Source of the DNA: Capnocytophaga granulosa ATCC 51502
GTDB taxonomy: Bacteria > Bacteroidota > Bacteroidia > Flavobacteriales > Flavobacteriaceae
NCBI RefSeq assembly: GCF_000411115.1
Contig: NZ_KE150242.1
Span: forward strand, 862,218-926,217
Direction: 5' to 3'
Length of the DNA: 64,000 bases
Translations under genes and position numbers: made by a program
The notes under the pieces: generated by a model
Database searches by the model: none
The model's input: the letters and a program-made list of their open reading frames with translations, nothing else
What the model was told of the DNA's origin: nothing
Shown here: positions 38,016-47,084 of the stretch, one piece after another
Position numbering within the stretch: the stretch's first letter is position 1
Layout: each line of letters starts with the position of its first letter

Positions 38016-38768
38016 TTAGGCGGTGATCATACCTCCATCTATACGGAGCACCTGTCCTGTAATGTAAGAGCTCATATCGGAGGCCAAGAATACACAAGCG
38101 TTGGCAATATCCTGAGCGGTTCCGCCACGCTTAAGAGGAATGGTATCGCGCCAGCCTTGTACTACCTCTGGAGAGAGCTTGGCGGTCATTTCAGTTTCTA
38201 TAAAACCTGGGGCAATAGCATTGCAACGGATATTACGAGAACCCAACTCCAAGGCTACCGACTTGGTAAAGCCCAAGATACCTGCCTTAGAAGCAGCATA
38301 GTTAGCCTGACCAGCATTTCCCTGTACCCCTACCACGCTACTCATATTGATAATATTACCTGAACGTTGCTTAAGGAATACCTTCTGTACCGCCTTGGTC
38401 ATATTGAAGATAGACTTGAGGTTTACGGCGATTACTTTGTCAAAATCTGCTTCACTCATACGCATAAGCAGATTATCCTTGGTAATTCCCGCATTGTTAA
38501 CCAATATATCAATACCACCAAAGTCCTCTAATACCTTGTTAACTAGCTCTTCGCATGCCTCAAAGTCAGCAGCATTGCTCTGATAAGACTTTATTTTAAC
38601 TCCTTTGTTTTTTAGTTCTTGTATCTCGGCTTCAGCCTCTTCAGGAGCAGTTCCATAGAAAGTAAAAGCTACATTAGCCCCTTGTTCTACAAAGGCTTTT
38701 ACAATTCCTGCTCCTATACCGCGGCTACCTCCGGTAATAATCGCAGTTTTTCCTTTTAGTAAATTCAT
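38016..38768 (-). CDS. fabG: 3-oxoacyl-[ACP] reductase
   Basis: A 250-residue SDR that reduces 3-oxoacyl-ACP with NADPH. The cofactor loop 'TGGSRGIGAG' is at residues 12-21; the catalytic residues are Ser in 'INMSSVVGV' and Tyr/Lys in Y-A-A-S-K; 'NNAGITKDNLL' and the C-terminal 'GQVLRIDGGM' are classic FabG motifs. It stands alone, with a strong terminator downstream. Confidence 0.95.
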   Translation of the reverse strand: MNLLKGKTAIITGGSRGIGAGIVKAFVEQGANVAFTFYGTAPEEAEAEIQELKNKGVKIKSYQSNAADFEACEELVNKVLEDFGGIDILVNNAGITKDNLLMRMSEADFDKVIAVNLKSIFNMTKAVQKVFLKQRSGNIINMSSVVGVQGNAGQANYAASKAGILGFTKSVALELGSRNIRCNAIAPGFIETEMTAKLSPEVVQGWRDTIPLKRGGTAQDIANACVFLASDMSSYITGQVLRIDGGMITA

Positions 38769-38796
38769 TTTTTTATATTTTATTATTTATTAGTCG

Positions 38797-39549
38797 TTAG
38801 TTGATTTTTTTAAGGCTAAAGAAATATTTATCAAAATCCTCTGCATGGTATTTCCCACTTACTTTTGGGTGATTCATTTCTATTTGTACGATACTATCCG
38901 AAAGAAACTCATATCGTCCATAATAGGTCGTATCCTTGGTCATTTGGTCATCAAGATATTCTAAGAAGCACAATTCGCCTTTATCAAAAAGCATTTTGGT
39001 CGCCACATAGTATGCCCTCTGCTGATTATAATATACTACTTCTTTTATACTATCAAACATTTTCCACCTATCATTTACCCTAAGTGTGGAAGGAATATCT
39101 CTTGTGTCTGTACAAAGAAAACCCATAAGCTGACCGTCTTCTGTATAGACGACTTGTCTTTCCACATTGTCCATCACCTCCCTCAGAGATGTTTTTTCTC
39201 CTACACGCCTTAGATAGATATCATTTGCAGTCCAAACAGTTCCTTTAGAGGCTCCACCACCATAGCGATCCCACATCACAATCATATCGGACTCGTAACC
39301 TTCCTTACTAACCTGCTCACTTACATGTACAGCAGGTGCCTCAAAACCAATAAAAGTAAATTCGTGATACCTTCGCTCAGGAAGTCTGAAATATCCTTGC
39401 TTATCGGTCATGACCTCTCCTACCTGACATTGCGCAATAGGATTCCCATAGTAATCCAATACCCGCCCTGTGATAATGGGTCTTGCCATTCGTGAAACCA
39501 AGCACGAAGTACATAAGATACCTATGAGAAATAATACATAGTTTTTCAT
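38797..39549 (-). CDS. Hypothetical lipoprotein with carboxypeptidase-regulatory-like domain
   Basis: A 250-residue predicted lipoprotein (lipobox ending C-T-S-C). Residues about 25-80, 'ITGRVLDYYGNPIAQCQVG', followed by 'TDKQGYFRLP', look like a carboxypeptidase-D regulatory beta domain, common in Bacteroidota surface proteins. The rest is not recognised. It follows the LptG-like gene by 3 nt and is probably in the tgt operon. Confidence 0.75.
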   Translation of the reverse strand: MKNYVLFLIGILCTSCLVSRMARPIITGRVLDYYGNPIAQCQVGEVMTDKQGYFRLPERRYHEFTFIGFEAPAVHVSEQVSKEGYESDMIVMWDRYGGGASKGTVWTANDIYLRRVGEKTSLREVMDNVERQVVYTEDGQLMGFLCTDTRDIPSTLRVNDRWKMFDSIKEVVYYNQQRAYYVATKMLFDKGELCFLEYLDDQMTKDTTYYGRYEFLSDSIVQIEMNHPKVSGKYHAEDFDKYFFSLKKIN

Positions 39550-39552
39550 AAC

Positions 39553-40632
39553 CTACCTCCTTGATTTTCGTATCATATAAACTGCCAAAAGAGCAAACAT
39601 CACATTGGGGATAATCACCGCCATAAGGGGGGTAATCCCTGACTTCTCCGCCATGATCCCAAAGACACGCTCAAAGAACACGTAAGAGAACCCTATGAGC
39701 ACCCCAAAGGCCAGATTGACTCCCATACCGCCTCGCTTCTTGACCGAGGAAACCGCAACTCCTATGACTGTCAATATAAATACGTTGAATATCGCTGCCC
39801 AACGGCGGTAATACACCAGCTCATAGATGCGAATATTAGGCGAACCCTTTTGGCGCTCCTGAGCGATAAACTTGTTTAGCTCAAAGAAATTCTTCGTCTC
39901 AGCGGCGTATTCTATCGGGAGTAGGTCGGTAGTTTTGAAGTTGAGCAAGGTATCCTTCTGATAGGCCTGCTCATAGATATCGTCCAGCTCCCCTACCTTG
40001 CGATGGGTATAATTATAGAGCTCATAGGTCTTTATACTATCCTTCTCTACCCACTTAATGGTGGAAGCCGTAATCTTGTCGGTTAGGGTAAGACCCTTGA
40101 AACGCTCTAAGACAAAGTTATCTCCTTCATTCTTATTAGCATCAAAGTCACTGACATAGATATATTCGTTGTCATTAATCTGGTTAAAGAGGTTATTCCC
40201 TTTAGAATACAAGCCAGGGGAGAGATAAGTCCCATAGAACTCATTGTACACCCCACTGGAGTAAGGCACCACAAACATTCCCATCACTAGTACGAAAGCC
40301 GAAAGTATGGTTGCCCCAAAGAAATAAGGGCGCAAGAAACGGTTGTAGGAAATCCCCGAACTAAGCATAGCTACAATCTCCGTCTTCTCGGCCAGCTTGG
40401 AGGTGAACCATATCACCGAGAGGAAGAGGAAGATCGGATAAAGAATATTGGCAAAATGCACCACAAAGTTGGCATAATACTTCAAAATCGCCTCAGTGGG
40501 GGCATTGTTCTCTGTCATCTTCTGGTTTTTCTCGGCGAAATCCACCAAAATCCCGATGGGAATAAACATCAGGAAGAGGGCGGAGTACGTCAGGAAATAA
40601 CGCTTGAGTATGTATCGGTCAATTATTTTCAT
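39553..40632 (-). CDS. LptF/LptG-family permease (YjgP/YjgQ)
   Basis: A 359-residue inner-membrane protein with hydrophobic segments near residues 12-32, 50-75, 98-122 and three towards the C-terminus, flanking a large periplasmic region. 'MKIIDRYILKRYFLTYSALF' is the typical start. LptF/G form the permease of the LPS export ABC transporter. Only one of the pair is here; which of LptF or LptG cannot be decided. It starts 24 nt after tgt. Confidence 0.87.
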   Translation of the reverse strand: MKIIDRYILKRYFLTYSALFLMFIPIGILVDFAEKNQKMTENNAPTEAILKYYANFVVHFANILYPIFLFLSVIWFTSKLAEKTEIVAMLSSGISYNRFLRPYFFGATILSAFVLVMGMFVVPYSSGVYNEFYGTYLSPGLYSKGNNLFNQINDNEYIYVSDFDANKNEGDNFVLERFKGLTLTDKITASTIKWVEKDSIKTYELYNYTHRKVGELDDIYEQAYQKDTLLNFKTTDLLPIEYAAETKNFFELNKFIAQERQKGSPNIRIYELVYYRRWAAIFNVFILTVIGVAVSSVKKRGGMGVNLAFGVLIGFSYVFFERVFGIMAEKSGITPLMAVIIPNVMFALLAVYMIRKSRR

Positions 40633-40656
40633 TCCTTGAGTAAAGTTTCGCTGAGA

Positions 40657-41787
40657 TTACAAACGGTTATTCATCTGGCGGACCATTTGGTTTTTCCACT
40701 GGGAGAAATCGCCTTGCAAAATATGCTTTCTTGCCTCACGCACCAGCCAAAGGTAGAAACCTAAGTTGTGAATGGAGGCAATTTGCTTACCTAAGGACTC
40801 CTCAGCGGCAAAGAGATGGCGCAGGTAAGCCTTGGTATAGTAAGTATCTACAAAGGTATAACCATTTTCATCGATAGGTGAAAAATCGTTTTCCCACTTT
40901 TTATTTTTTATATTAATGGTACCATGAGCGGTAAAGAGCATCCCATTGCGTGCATTGCGGGTTGGCATCACACAGTCAAACATATCCACGCCCAAGGCAA
41001 TATTCTCCAAGATATTGATAGGTGTACCCACTCCCATAAGGTATCGAGGCTTATCCTTGGGGAGAATATCGCAGACCAGCTCGGTAATCTCATACATCTT
41101 CTCAGCTGGTTCTCCTACCGAGAGCCCTCCTATAGCATTTCCATCAGCCCCTTTGGAGGCGATATATTCGGCAGAGGCACGGCGCAAGTCAGCATATACA
41201 GATCCTTGTACAATAGGAAAAAGAGACTGGTTGTAGCCATACTTAGGCGCATTCTCTTGCAAGTAATTTATACAACGATCCAGCCAACGATGCGTCATGT
41301 GCATAGAGCGCTTGGCATAGGGATATTCGCAAGGATAGGGCGTACATTCGTCAAAGGCCATAATAATATCAGCCCCTATGCTGCGCTGAATTTCCATAGA
41401 TTTTTCAGGAGAAAAAAAGTGATAAGAGCCGTCAATATGGCTTTTGAATCGCACGCCTTCTTCCTTTATCTTTCGGGTGCTGGAAAAAGAATATACTTGA
41501 TATCCCCCGCTATCGGTAAGGATATTTCTGTCCCAGTGCATAAACTTATGTAAGCCCCCTGCCTGCTCCAGTATAGAAGTGGTCGGGCGCAGGTAGAGGT
41601 GATAGGTATTTCCAAGGATAATATCCGCACAGATATCCTCGGACAGTTCTCTCTGTTGTACTCCCTTGACAGAGGCCACTGTACCCACAGGCATAAAGAT
41701 AGGGGTTTCTATCACGCCATGGTCGGTAGTGATACGCCCTGCACGGGCATGAGTGGCGGCATCTGTAGATAGTAATTCAAAATTCAT
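40657..41787 (-). CDS. tgt: tRNA-guanine transglycosylase without the usual zinc cysteines
   Basis: A 376-residue TIM-barrel enzyme that exchanges guanine-34 for preQ1 or queuine in tRNA. 'FMPVGTVASVKGV' and 'ILTDSGGYQVYS' (catalytic Asp) are typical. In the C-terminal zinc region, where E. coli TGT has C-D-C-Y-T-C, this protein has G-Y-T-F-V-D within 'DENGYTFVDTYYTKAYLRHL'; the ligand His in S-I-H-N-L remains. The ATG at 41787 is used because the -7 box TATCTTTG (41809-41816) lies within the longer frame. It leads tgt, the LptG-like gene and the lipoprotein gene. Confidence 0.92.
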   Translation of the reverse strand: MNFELLSTDAATHARAGRITTDHGVIETPIFMPVGTVASVKGVQQRELSEDICADIILGNTYHLYLRPTTSILEQAGGLHKFMHWDRNILTDSGGYQVYSFSSTRKIKEEGVRFKSHIDGSYHFFSPEKSMEIQRSIGADIIMAFDECTPYPCEYPYAKRSMHMTHRWLDRCINYLQENAPKYGYNQSLFPIVQGSVYADLRRASAEYIASKGADGNAIGGLSVGEPAEKMYEITELVCDILPKDKPRYLMGVGTPINILENIALGVDMFDCVMPTRNARNGMLFTAHGTINIKNKKWENDFSPIDENGYTFVDTYYTKAYLRHLFAAEESLGKQIASIHNLGFYLWLVREARKHILQGDFSQWKNQMVRQMNNRL

Positions 41788-41808
41788 ATAAGACTCTTTT
41801 TCAGGGTG

Positions 41809-41816
41809 CAAAGATA
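41809..41816 (-). promoter_or_regulatory. -7 box of the tgt operon
   Basis: TATCTTTG on the minus strand, 22 nt before the ATG at 41787. No clear TTG at 19 nt upstream. Confidence 0.55.
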
Positions 41817-41831
41817 GTCAAAATTTAGCTT

Positions 41832-42872
41832 TTAGAAAAGCTGTGTGATAAAGTAAATTATCAAACCTACCAATCCCCCCACTAAAGTACCATTGACACG
41901 AATAAATTGTAAGTCCTTGCCCACCTCCAATTCCAATTTCTCACTCAGCTGACGCCCCTCCCACTGCGCTACCGTAGCGGAAATAAGGCGACCTACCTCC
42001 TGCTTATTTCTTAGAACAAACTGATAGGCAATCTTCTGCAACCAAGTATCTATCTGAGATTGTAGCGCCGTATTGGCTCGTAGCTCCTCGGTAAGGTGCG
42101 CGATTCCCTTTTGGAGCAAAGCCGTTAGTTGCTGCTGCCATTGGGGGGTATCCAGTCTTTGCGCAAAGTTATAAAGCTCCCCTGTAATCTCCTCTCGGAC
42201 AGGATGGGAGGGCTCTTGTGCCATTTTGAGTATATATTGATAAAGCCCTTCGGCTACCTTTTCAGCTATTGCTTCTCTGATAAAGGCGGGGACAAGCATA
42301 GGGAACTGGTCATCAATCTGTCGCTCCAATATCTGGCGATGCGTATCAAGATAAGTGGCTACTTTCTTAAGCGCCTCGGAGAGTAAACCCTCATGCTTAT
42401 GTTCTTTCAAGAATTGTACCAAAAGCGTACTGGCTTTGGTATGAAGTGGATAGCTTTCTATAAAAGCTGTCAGCTGGGCAGAAGTGTTTTCCTTAGAAAG
42501 CCAATCCAAAACAAAAGAGGAAGGCTTAATCTTGGTGATATAAGGGCGTATTTGCTGGGATTTTAGAAAGTTTTCCACCACAAAGGCTCCTAAGTTCTCG
42601 CCTATATCATTCTTTCTGGCCTCAATCAGGTTGGTATGCGGAATATTCAGCCCCATAGGACGTCTAAAGAGTGCTACTACGGCAAACCAGTCCGCCAGTG
42701 CTCCCACCATAGCCGCCTCCGAAAAAGCCTTCAGATAGCCCACCCAACTCCACTGGGGGGCTTTGCGCTGGCAAATGACCGCTGTTATATAGAGCACTAA
42801 CATCAGTAGTAAGAGACCTAAGGCAAGGTTCTTATGTTGTTGGAGTTTTTTTTGTTTAGTATCTTGATGCAT
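41832..42872 (-). CDS. DUF445 family membrane protein
   Basis: A 346-residue protein of the DUF445/YheB group. An N-terminal transmembrane helix (about 15-35) precedes the family signature 'KAFSEAAMVGALADWFAVVALF'; a long helical cytosolic or periplasmic region follows, and a second hydrophobic helix closes the protein ('LVGGLVGLIIYFITQLF'). Function is unknown. It is a separate unit upstream of the tgt promoter. Confidence 0.87.
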   Translation of the reverse strand: MHQDTKQKKLQQHKNLALGLLLLMLVLYITAVICQRKAPQWSWVGYLKAFSEAAMVGALADWFAVVALFRRPMGLNIPHTNLIEARKNDIGENLGAFVVENFLKSQQIRPYITKIKPSSFVLDWLSKENTSAQLTAFIESYPLHTKASTLLVQFLKEHKHEGLLSEALKKVATYLDTHRQILERQIDDQFPMLVPAFIREAIAEKVAEGLYQYILKMAQEPSHPVREEITGELYNFAQRLDTPQWQQQLTALLQKGIAHLTEELRANTALQSQIDTWLQKIAYQFVLRNKQEVGRLISATVAQWEGRQLSEKLELEVGKDLQFIRVNGTLVGGLVGLIIYFITQLF

Positions 42873-42893
42873 TGATTAGGATATACTTATATT

Positions 42894-43733
42894 TTATTCC
42901 TCATAGGAAGGCTCTGGGTAGTCTAAGTAAGTAGCCTTATACCCTTGTTCTTCTTTGGTCAAAAGTATCTTGTAATTAGTATAGCCATCTTGGAAATTTC
43001 TATGCATTTTAAGCACAATTCCATCTGAAGTTAGTGCTGCATTAAGTACTTTCTCTCCGCAACCCTCGTCATTACAAAATTCTAAAAAATCCACTTTTTT
43101 TCTTGATGGATGGTCATACCCAAAGGCTTCAAGAGCGAAATCATTTTTCTCCAAAGTAACCAAGCCCTTAAAGCCATCTATGGAGACTAATACTACAGGG
43201 TCAAAAGGAGAGCCACACCCTGTAAGTTCATCTGTAAAGATAGGTTGTCCATAATATTCTGTACGATAAATCCGAATTGCCTGTGAAGCATCGAAAACTT
43301 TTTCAAAAGGCTTCTCTTGGAGCTTATAAACACGCCTTCCGTCTAAAATAAGAGGTTCTCCATTGGGTAATTCGGCCTTTACAAAATGATACTCATCACA
43401 ATATTCTTGAGTATCATTATACATCAGCTCCGAAATAGACTTGATCGTAACAAACTTCCGATCCAGATCCATGCGATACTCCAAGAATTTCCCTTTTTTA
43501 TCATAGGTAGCAATGGTATCCCCCATAAGGATTGCCTCCCCCTTCTCCCTTTTGAAGACAATATCGCTCACCCCATCAGGAATATTAGGGATATAATCAT
43601 CTTCTGTATCCTCTTGTATTACTTCATCTTCTGTTATGATAGGAGGTTCTTCTGTCTTTTCAGGAGAAGAAGATTTGAAAAAATTACAACTTACAAGCAA
43701 TGATGCTACCAGAATATAAATAATCTTTTTCAT
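42894..43733 (-). CDS. Hypothetical lipoprotein
   Basis: A 279-residue predicted lipoprotein (signal peptide with lipobox L-V-S-C), followed by an acidic Glu/Asp/Pro-rich linker (about 20-45) and a beta-rich C-terminal domain. No family recognised. It lies 21 nt upstream of DUF445 and 14 nt after the DUF695 gene, so it may be in a three-gene operon with them. Confidence 0.75.
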   Translation of the reverse strand: MKKIIYILVASLLVSCNFFKSSSPEKTEEPPIITEDEVIQEDTEDDYIPNIPDGVSDIVFKREKGEAILMGDTIATYDKKGKFLEYRMDLDRKFVTIKSISELMYNDTQEYCDEYHFVKAELPNGEPLILDGRRVYKLQEKPFEKVFDASQAIRIYRTEYYGQPIFTDELTGCGSPFDPVVLVSIDGFKGLVTLEKNDFALEAFGYDHPSRKKVDFLEFCNDEGCGEKVLNAALTSDGIVLKMHRNFQDGYTNYKILLTKEEQGYKATYLDYPEPSYEE

Positions 43734-43747
43734 TTGATTTGGTATAA

Positions 43748-44527
43748 TTAATTTGATTTTTCTTTTACTAAAATTGTTTCCCAGCCATCATAGCCACCAT
43801 GGGTATCCAAGGCGATATCTATCAAATCCCAAGTATCTCCATCTATATCGATAGGCGTATTTTCCTTGGAGAGAATCAGACAATAGCCCAAGTCCTCCTG
43901 CACCTCCTTGCCCTCCTCTGGCACTATTTTTTCACTACTATACACGGTAAAGCCCAAAGCTGCTGCTTTTTCTATAGCACTAAGCATATCCTGCTCTGTA
44001 TCAAAATAAAGCCAATGTTCTATGGGACGTGGTACCTCCACTTGGTCATCATTTTCTTGACAAGTGGAAAGTATCTCACGATTATAGATGGTCTGCTTTT
44101 CATAAATATTAGGATACAAGCCTTTTAGGAAGAAATTCCATTGCTTATCCTCGGAACACTCCACCTGATAGGTGTAACCCATGCTAGTATCCCAAGTAGC
44201 ACTTAAGCGTTCTTGTAAGGCCTCAGGTGCCTTAGAATAAAAATACCAAGTAACTTCGCCCCGCGCAGTAAGCACCGCTACCAATATATCCTTATCCGAC
44301 TGCAAGGGGCGTAGTATTTGGTCCTCTATGGCATAGATTTGGGGACGTTCATTGGTAGAAAAGCCATTTTCATCAGGATTTTTCAGCTCTATAGTAATCC
44401 TTACACAATAGGAAAAACCCTCTATAGGTGCTACTTCATCAAGGGCTAAGTTCAATCGGAACACAGCTGGGTTGTCATCAATCCAGCTTCTGTAAGCGTT
44501 CCATTCTTGGGGAATTTGATTTGTCAT
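43748..44527 (-). CDS. DUF695 / RraB-like two-domain protein
   Basis: A 259-residue cytosolic protein. The N-terminal half (about 1-135, 'EDQILRPLQSDKDILVAVLT') matches DUF695, and the C-terminal part (about 165-255), ending in 'THGGYDGWETILV', resembles RraB, which in gamma-proteobacteria inhibits RNase E. The combination occurs in other Bacteroidota as a fusion. Whether it regulates an RNase here is unknown. Upstream lies a heptamer-repeat array. Confidence 0.75.
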   Translation of the reverse strand: MTNQIPQEWNAYRSWIDDNPAVFRLNLALDEVAPIEGFSYCVRITIELKNPDENGFSTNERPQIYAIEDQILRPLQSDKDILVAVLTARGEVTWYFYSKAPEALQERLSATWDTSMGYTYQVECSEDKQWNFFLKGLYPNIYEKQTIYNREILSTCQENDDQVEVPRPIEHWLYFDTEQDMLSAIEKAAALGFTVYSSEKIVPEEGKEVQEDLGYCLILSKENTPIDIDGDTWDLIDIALDTHGGYDGWETILVKEKSN

Positions 44528-44659
44528 GCTTTTTAAGTTAAGAGTGAATAGTGAATAGTGGTTAGTTATTAGTTATTAGTTATTAGTTATTAGTCATTAG
44601 TCATTGGTCATTAGTCATTGGTCATTAGTCGTTTGTCATTAGTCACTGGTCATTAGTCA
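44528..44659. repeat. Heptamer repeat array (TTAGTCA/TTAGTTA)
   Basis: Tandem TTATTAG, TTAGTCA and TTGGTCA heptamers fill the whole 132-nt gap between the DUF695 and hypothetical membrane-protein genes. The left part is GTGAATA-like; the middle has four near-perfect TTATTAG copies (about 44568-44595). Confidence 0.85.
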
Positions 44660-45334
44660 TTAGCTCCACCATCTTCCTGAAAAGGTTACTCTCATCAGGA
44701 AATAATTACCTTTAAGAGAAGGTGTTACACCTGATAGGGTTGGGTTTTGCAGGAAATACTGAAGGCTCAGTTGTATAATATGTCGCTCTAGCTCAAAGGT
44801 ATTCTGTACGCCTAAGGCAAAGACCATACGTGTTTTCTCGTTCTTATCCAAGTCTTTTCTATCCTTTAGTCCCTCATCCTTGGGCGTGAAACTCACCCCA
44901 CAGCCTCCTATGGAAACCAAGCCACCAAGGTGATACTGCTCATTCTCCCAAAAAGGATGCGTATATTCCAAAAGGACAAATACGCCTGAGAGGCTATTCT
45001 TCTCGGAGGTAAAATGCTCATAGAGAGGAGCGGAGGAAAACGTTCCTTTCGTATAGTCATAGACGTATTTTTTCTCTCCTGTATCTCGCTGATAGTGGAC
45101 AGGATATTGGCTTTTTGAAGCTATTAAAAAGCCTGCGGTAAGCCCCAAAAAACTCCCTTCATGTCCCAGCTGTAGGCTCACCGATACAGGGTTTAGCATA
45201 ACCCCCGCCTGCTGATTTTCCCCCAAAGGGAACGCTGCCCCTACTCCCAAGCCCATAAAAAGACCATCTTGTGCCACCATAGCCCCTGAGAAGAGTAGGA
45301 AAAACAAACTCATACACACCTTTTTCATAACCAT
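44660..45334 (-). CDS. Hypothetical outer-membrane-type protein coupled to ribE
   Basis: A 224-residue protein with a Sec signal peptide (M-K-K-V-C start from the third codon, cleavage near M-V-A-Q). The remainder has alternating hydrophobic strands and an aromatic-rich C-terminal end ('LMRVTFSGRWWS'), suggesting a small beta-barrel or autotransported beta protein. Its ATG overlaps the ribE TAA by one base (TAATG), implying translational coupling. Function unknown. Confidence 0.7.
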   Translation of the reverse strand: MVMKKVCMSLFFLLFSGAMVAQDGLFMGLGVGAAFPLGENQQAGVMLNPVSVSLQLGHEGSFLGLTAGFLIASKSQYPVHYQRDTGEKKYVYDYTKGTFSSAPLYEHFTSEKNSLSGVFVLLEYTHPFWENEQYHLGGLVSIGGCGVSFTPKDEGLKDRKDLDKNEKTRMVFALGVQNTFELERHIIQLSLQYFLQNPTLSGVTPSLKGNYFLMRVTFSGRWWS

Positions 45335-45933
45335 TAGATTTTAAGTTCTAAAGCCCCCACCTTGGCCAAGACATACTTACCTATGACGTCAAATTCCAAA
45401 TTGACCTTGTCCCCTACCCCAAGGGTATGAAAACAAGTATGCTCATAGGTGTAAGGAATCACCGCTACGGAGAAGGCTCCTTTTCGTGAACCTACCACCG
45501 TAAGGCTCACCCCATTGACAGTAATAGAGCCTTTTTCTATGGTCATATTCCCCAAGGAAGGATCGTAGTGAAAGGTAAAGACACGGCTGCCCTCGGCGTC
45601 CTCAATAGCATGGCAAATGCCCACCTGATCCACATGTCCCTGTACAATATGCCCATCCAATCGGTCGCCGAGCTTCATAGCTCGTTCGAGATTGACCTTG
45701 TCTCCTACCTGCCAAGAGCCTAAGGCGGTCTTTCGAAGGGTTTCATCTATAGCTACCACCTCGTATATATTGTCCTCAATCCCTACTACAGTAAGGCATA
45801 CCCCGTTGTGTGCTACACTCTGGTCTATCTTAAGCGCAGCGGCAAGCTCGCTTTCTATAAAAAAGTGGCGGTTCTTCCCTTGGGAAGTTATTTTTGCCAC
45901 GCTACCAATTTTTTCAACAATTCCTGTAAACAT
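45334..45933 (-). CDS. ribE: Riboflavin synthase, alpha chain
   Basis: A 199-residue enzyme that dismutates two 6,7-dimethyl-8-ribityllumazine molecules to riboflavin. It begins M-F-T-G-I-V-E-K-I-G and contains the two lumazine-binding repeats, each with 'G-V-C/S-L-T-V' ('NGVCLTVVG' near residue 46; 'NGVSLTVVG' near 144). The frame extends upstream to 46182 antisense to pdxA, but homology supports only the ATG at 45933. It is divergent from pdxA. Confidence 0.95.
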   Translation of the reverse strand: MFTGIVEKIGSVAKITSQGKNRHFFIESELAAALKIDQSVAHNGVCLTVVGIEDNIYEVVAIDETLRKTALGSWQVGDKVNLERAMKLGDRLDGHIVQGHVDQVGICHAIEDAEGSRVFTFHYDPSLGNMTIEKGSITVNGVSLTVVGSRKGAFSVAVIPYTYEHTCFHTLGVGDKVNLEFDVIGKYVLAKVGALELKI

Positions 45934-45949
45934 TTTCAATAAAATTACG

Positions 45950-45957
45950 TATTTTTG
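45950..45957 (+). promoter_or_regulatory. -7 box of pdxA
   Basis: TATTTTTG matches TAnnTTTG, 46 nt before the pdxA start, in the ribE-pdxA divergent gap. Confidence 0.55.
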
Positions 45958-46003
45958 CACCTCAAAACGCGTACGCTGAAATACGCTGCAAATTAACAAA
46001 AAA

Positions 46004-47074
46004 ATGGCCGAAAAAACAAATATTCGTATAGGAGTTTCCATAGGGGATCTCAATGGAGTAGGTTTGGAAGTGGTAATGAAGACCTTTGCCGATGAACGCA
46101 TGTTGGACTTCTGTACGCCTGTGCTCTTTGCCTCGAACAAAGTCATTGCTTTTGGGAAAAAACAATTTGGCATTGATTTCACCTACAATGGTATCGTGCA
46201 CCTGAACTCTATTATTGACCACAAACTCAATGTCATGAATATATGGCGGGAGCTTCCCACTATCCAGTTGGGCACCCCTACCCCTGAGAGTGGTCAGTGT
46301 GCTTTGGACTCTCTCACAGCAGCAGTGGCTGCACTGAAGGATGGCGCGGTAGATGTACTAGTAACCGCTCCTATCAACAAGAAAAATATCCAATCCGAGA
46401 GTTTTCACTTCCCTGGACATACCGACTACTTAGCACAAGAGCTAGCAGGTGATAGCCTGATGTTCATGGTATCGGACGAGCTACGTGTGGGACTACTCAC
46501 TGACCATGTACCCCTCAAAGATGTCGTAAAGCATATAACTCCAGCCCTAGTAGAGAAAAAAATCCGCCTTATGGAGGCCTCCTTGCGTATGGATTTTGGC
46601 ATTATTCGCCCTAAAATAGCCGTCTTGGGTATCAATCCTCACTGCGGAGACCAAGGCGTTATAGGCAATGAGGAAGAGAGAATCATACACCCTGTGGTAC
46701 AAAAGCTCTACAAAGAAGGCATCTTAGTCTTCGGTACTTACAGTGCTGATAGCTTCTTTGTCTCTGACTATAAGCACTTTGACGGAATCATCGCCCCTTA
46801 CCACGACCAGGGACTCATTCCTTTCAAGATGATGTCCTTCGGCAAGGGGGTCAACTTCACCGCTGGACTTTCTAAAGTACGCACCTCCCCTGACCATGGT
46901 ACCGCTTATGCGATCGCTGACAAAGGTATCGCCGACGAAAGCTCCTTCCGCCAAGCTGTCTATACCGCTATAGACATATACAGAAGAAGAGCTGAAAACG
47001 AGGAGCTTATTGCCAATGCCTTAGATGTCAATAGCTTAGACAAAGGATTTTTGTCTAAAGAAAAGGGAGACTAA
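46004..47074 (+). CDS. pdxA: 4-hydroxythreonine-4-phosphate dehydrogenase
   Basis: A 356-residue NAD-dependent enzyme of the DXP-dependent pyridoxal-phosphate pathway. 'GVSIGDLNGVGLEVVMK' at the start, 'PGHTDYLAQEL' and 'YHDQGLIPFKM' (metal-binding His) are diagnostic. It is divergent from ribE; both make cofactors. Confidence 0.95.
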   Translation: MAEKTNIRIGVSIGDLNGVGLEVVMKTFADERMLDFCTPVLFASNKVIAFGKKQFGIDFTYNGIVHLNSIIDHKLNVMNIWRELPTIQLGTPTPESGQCALDSLTAAVAALKDGAVDVLVTAPINKKNIQSESFHFPGHTDYLAQELAGDSLMFMVSDELRVGLLTDHVPLKDVVKHITPALVEKKIRLMEASLRMDFGIIRPKIAVLGINPHCGDQGVIGNEEERIIHPVVQKLYKEGILVFGTYSADSFFVSDYKHFDGIIAPYHDQGLIPFKMMSFGKGVNFTAGLSKVRTSPDHGTAYAIADKGIADESSFRQAVYTAIDIYRRRAENEELIANALDVNSLDKGFLSKEKGD

Positions 47075-47084
47075 CAATAATTGT

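Noticed and set aside
40924..41553. 209-codon open frame antisense to tgt
   Set aside because: Fully overlapped by the well-conserved tgt gene and without recognisable domains; a shadow frame.
45934..46182. N-terminal extension of ribE (83 codons upstream of M-F-T-G-I-V)
   Set aside because: It runs antisense through the 5' end of pdxA and its promoter; riboflavin synthase alpha starts at M-F-T-G.
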